Assembly: GCA_900074885.1 (NCBI GenBank)
Contig: FJUW01000019.1
Location: forward strand, 310,001 to 374,000
Direction of reading: 5' to 3'
Source: Rhynchosporium graminicola
Taxonomy: Eukaryota; Ascomycota; Leotiomycetes; Helotiales; Ploettnerulaceae
DNA: 64,000 nt
Below, piece by piece: positions 60,696 to 64,000 of the stretch. Below the pieces are notes generated by a model. The model was not told where the DNA came from, did not search any database, and was given only the letters and a program-made list of their open reading frames with translations. A program made the position numbers and the translations under genes. Numbering within the stretch: position 1 is the stretch's first letter; each line of letters begins with the position of its first letter.

Positions 60696-61641
60696 CAAAG
60701 GAGAGGAGAGAAGAGAGGAGTAAAGGAGGGAGGGAACTTACTTATTATTATTATTATTAATAGAAAAGTTATATTTTAAGAGGGAGAAGTACTTCTTAAA
60801 TACTTCTATGACCTTGCGCTAGTAAGCTACTAGCTTAGTTAAATAGGGTAAATATATTCATTTACATTAGGTAGTAATAGTATTGAATTTATATTAGGCA
60901 GCAATAGTAGAAGTAGCGTTTAATTTACTATTTATTTATAATTAAATTATAATTGTTTTCAGGTTTAATAAGATATAAAAGGGGAGTATTTTCTTATTGG
61001 GTTACTAGGCGAGGTATGGCTAAGCCAAAGGTGAAGAGAAGAGTTTGCCCCACCTACCATGTGAGGTCAAATGGTAGGTCATGCGACCTGCGCCCCGGCA
61101 AAATGGCTCCAACATGAAGGCGCAAGAGCCTCGATAGTTTCTCCGAGTCTCAATCAATTTCTCCGAATGGAAGTCTTGTCCAATTTCCAGCTATTGTCTC
61201 GCTATCTTCTTGGCTCGGTACCAGGTATATCGATTGAAGGGCACTCTCCAGCAGATGCGACTGAAGCTCCTTACTAATGCAGTATTTGATATTCTTAGCA
61301 TCTCTGTCATTTCTCCACGTTTATTCATTATCTTGAGCCACCTCGGAATCTAGCCAATATCAGTATGCGTACAGTGGAAAGGGTGGAGGCTGTGTTACCA
61401 CACATATGCACAACACCTTGTCATTGTTGTGGTGTCCAATAGAATCTGTGAGTCTTATATTATCTTTAACCAGGTTGTTCAGCTGTCATTCAGATGTGCA
61501 AATTATGCTCCGCAGGTGCGGCTCAACTGAAAGTGTCCATAAATTCAAAGTTGCTGCCAATCTTCGACGATTGGTAAGAATCAATTTCTGCTCCCGTTTA
61601 TCAATTGGACATATTCCGATCCCCAGTTCTGCCGTACGACA
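60696..61641. other. Right boundary of the AT-rich block and 5' region of the CorA-like gene
   Basis: Starts with a purine-rich tract (about 60,696-60,740; CT-rich on minus, as in many fungal promoters), then a TTA/TAT microsatellite. Normal composition returns from about 61,000. Open frames at 61071-61277 and 61406-61735 are not supported as genes. An upstream exon of the neighbouring gene cannot be excluded. Confidence 0.5.
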
Positions 61642-64000
61642 ATGGGCGACCACGACACATCGCCAACGTGCCTTTCCTCCTATGAGCATGGGGACTTCGT
61701 CAGAGATACATTCTTACATTACTTTGGCTGTTTAAGAAGTGCCGAACGCGAAGAATATCTCATAACTCTTCAGCCGCACGAGAAAGAACGAATTGAAGCA
61801 GAAAAGACTCGGATCCACGAACAACGAGCATATTTTGAAGTCGATGGCGGGACTAGAAAGCTTGTCGAGCGATTCGTGAGAAGCATTAATAAGCGCATCC
61901 CGAGACTGAAACACAGGGAGACTCCTGATGTCATTCCCGCAAAGCCGACCAGGGAGAATGCCTTTGGGTTGAATGCGTATATGGTTTTTTTTAAGAACTC
62001 GGAGCCTTTCACAGACCCAGATTATTCGGGCCATTTCCCCGATCAGCGGATTGCCGTCAAGGACATTCTGCAGGATGACAAGGAAAACAACCCCCTCATG
62101 AAAGGCTGTGGGGAAAATGAGATTAGATACTTTCATCTGCCTGGAAATAATATGGACTGGATCGAGGTGAGGCATCGACACGTATTGATCATGTCCAATA
62201 TTCTAACCTGTTACACAGGAGGCTATGGCTCGCTACTATAATGAGCCTCGTCCTGGTTATGACGGCTCTAGAAGACCCCAAACCCCGAGAAAACCGTATA
62301 TGCTACTGAGACCAGAATTCTGGAGAGGTCAGCAACATGGCGGTCGTCACGATGCCATCCATGCCAGGCACATGCGACCTCGTTGCGATATCATCTCTAC
62401 AGGTAGTATCACTTGATCTTGGCACTGGTATGGTATCTCTAATCACACTAAACAGATCCCGAGAACTTGGAAGACTCTCCCAAAAACCTCGTCCTTTTCG
62501 TTAGTTGAATGATCAAATTCCAATATCAATATCTAACAGTGGTTTAGATGCCATATCTTCATTGGGAGACTGATAGACAAAGGACAAAATTTGACGAGAC
62601 GATGAGAAATATTAGCGAGTCGCATGCTAGAGATGAACGTGAAGGAAATATCAACAGGGCACGAAAGCTGAGAGCACATTCCGACGGAAAGGCAAACCCT
62701 GTGAACCTTAATGGTGTATTGCCAGAAGTCAGGCTACCTCCAGTGACTCACCTTGATCGTAGTATTAAGGTGATCAAGACTACGACAGAGGTCTTCCAGG
62801 CTGTAATGCAACAGCAGTACGTACTGAGAAGGTTTCTTTTCTCGACACGTTTTTCTTAAGGCATGTCTTTCTCATATGCGTTGTTTTATTTCAAGGAGCT
62901 GTTGCTTATCTCCCATCGCGTACAGAGTCGAGGCCAATCCTCAATCTAAGTTCTCCAACACCAAGTTAGCGGAGGTCCTGACTAACAAGGGTCTTGTCGC
63001 CCCTAAGAATACTCTAGGGAAAATTCTATACCGAGCTGCATTGCTATCTGAGGCGATGGACAATCACCAGGAGCAGGAACTACTGAAGGCCTACTTGTAT
63101 CACAGCCCACCATTCCATCCTCGTCGTACCCTAGATCAGTCGTACTATTGGACCTTGAAGACCACGAAAAAGCGGGACAGAGATCAAGTCGTGTACCGAG
63201 GTACCGCACCGAAACGAGACTTCATGCATGACTATCAGCACAAGGGCTGTAAAGGTTCTGGGTGTCTTCAGTGCCGGCAAGATATTCGAAAAGTCCCGAG
63301 ACTGATTATGGTTGATCAATTGTGGCTATGGATACTTGACGGCAGTAAGTAAGATTCTATTTCGTAATTCGATGTCATAACGAATCTTCTTGCTTGCTTT
63401 ATATTATATAGCAGTGTTATGAGACTTCTAGCTGACTTTAATGTTCTACAGATACCGTCATCACCAGCTTTCCCAAGAGGTATGGTAGAAATAAGCCAGA
63501 CCCATCGGCAGTTCACAAAAGCATCCGTATGCGTCTGGCAGTTTGCCGGAAGGGCGAGATCGGCTCGGCATATGACCTGGCTCTGATCATCTTGGATCAG
63601 TGCTCCCGTGTGTTCTTTGATCGCACCAAAACCGCTGACCGACAGCCTCGAATGATGGACTTATTTGCTAGTGCGATTGGAGATGTCGTATGTCTTTACC
63701 ATCTCTCCTGCCAAGACAATTACTAGCTTTGCTAACTCACATGACTCAGACAAATCGCCAAACTATTGCTTACGATCATTTCTGGGATACTGCACAACAA
63801 GTTTCAAACATTTACAAATCCAAGGATCCCGTTGACGACGCGGAAGACAAAGCAAAATCCTTGCTTGACATCAATCCAGAAGGAAAGCTACTTCGAGAAA
63901 CCAAAGACATACTCGATGAACTGCATATCATGATCAATATCAAAAACAAACAGCATCGAGTGTACAAGCAATTTCGCAAGCACATCGAACATATTTTTGC
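61642..64000 (+). CDS. CorA-like Mg2+ transporter-domain protein, 3'-truncated by window edge
   Basis: Member of a large fungal family with a C-terminal CorA-type Mg2+ channel domain; its ion transport role is inferred from the family. Exons by reading: 61642-62166, 62219-62402, 62456-62499, 62548-62816, about 62896 (or 62926)-63344, 63452-63687, 63750 onward. Family hallmarks: LRPEFWRGQQHG, HARHMRP, LVLFMPYLHWETD (across the 44-nt exon 3), PPFHPRRTLDQSYYWTLK, RDRDQVVYRGT, a GCxGSGCLQC-type Cys pair, RLIMVDQLWLWILD, TVITSFPKRYG and LLDINPEGKLLRETKDILDELH. The membrane helices and GMN motif would lie beyond the window. Start chosen at the ATG heading the first open exon; the junction of exons 4 and 5 is uncertain. 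No RIP damage although it is under 1 kb from the AT-rich block. Confidence 0.88.

Larger units (their letters stand above)
5221..60700. repeat. RIP-mutated AT-rich compartment
   Basis: The composition changes sharply from the flanks. CpA and TpG are almost absent, TpA is extremely common, and many CpG dinucleotides survive. Gln codons and Trp codons of recognisable proteins are replaced by TAA/TAG throughout. This is the known outcome of repeat-induced point mutation, which acts on CpA in duplicated DNA. The block contains nested LTR retrotransposons plus two decayed genes that are not retroelement genes. Confidence 0.95.

Noticed and set aside
5221..60700. CRISPR array, tRNA or rRNA genes, telomere repeats
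   Set aside because: None seen. Repeats are dispersed LTR elements, no cloverleaf-like sequence with intact A/B boxes was noticed, and no TTAGGG arrays are present.
5221..60700. Starship-like giant element with a captain gene
   Set aside because: No tyrosine recombinase (DUF3435-type) sequence was recognised, and the block is fully accounted for by LTR elements and decayed spacers.
61071..61735. Frames upstream of the CorA-like gene (68 and 109 codons)
   Set aside because: No family similarity recognised, and the CorA-like gene already has a good start at 61642. They might include a non-coding leader exon, but nothing shows it.

Overview
The window comes from a filamentous ascomycete (Pezizomycotina). 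Ordinary, intron-bearing protein genes with 48-107 nt introns sit at both ends. They flank about 55 kb of extremely AT-rich DNA (about 5.2-60.7 kb) in which CpA and TpG are almost gone and TpA is everywhere, the signature of repeat-induced point mutation (RIP). Species cannot be fixed from sequence reading alone.

Left flank (1-5.2 kb): the 3' part of a short-chain dehydrogenase/reductase gene with a one-base frameshift, then a complete 7-exon DyP-type heme peroxidase gene whose first intron appears to be GC-AG. Right flank (61.0-64 kb): the 5' part of a multi-exon gene of the large fungal CorA-like Mg2+ transporter-domain family, running off the window.

The AT-rich block is a nest of Ty3/gypsy-type LTR retrotransposons. 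Four families (called A-D here) can be delimited by LTRs and 5-bp target duplications. A(+) spans 9,451-44,187 because it was hit by C(-) (10,516-20,598), B(-) (21,380-22,842), A(-) (22,893-29,640) and D(+) (33,902-43,589). C carries a solo LTR of B, and A(-) carries a solo LTR of C. Two further D copies lie to the right (44,369-51,046 and 54,162-60,690). Every duplication was found, and insertions into repeats were checked against an unfilled site in a sister copy. A, C and D carry protease, reverse transcriptase, RNase H, integrase and chromodomain, all riddled with TAA/TAG where Gln and Trp codons stood. B has no coding content and shares the downstream half of its LTR and its leader with C, so it looks like a dependent of C.

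Less expected structures: coding-like frames on the antisense strand between pol and the 3' LTR in A and C; LTR/leader complementarity in B, C and D that fits self-priming of reverse transcription; a short G-loop hairpin just upstream of the polypurine tract in all four families; and two decayed, intron-rich, non-retroelement genes (about 5.9-7.0 kb and 52.7-54.1 kb), the second with nine strikingly similar introns. Several internal duplications abut N characters and are probably assembly joins between different repeat copies.
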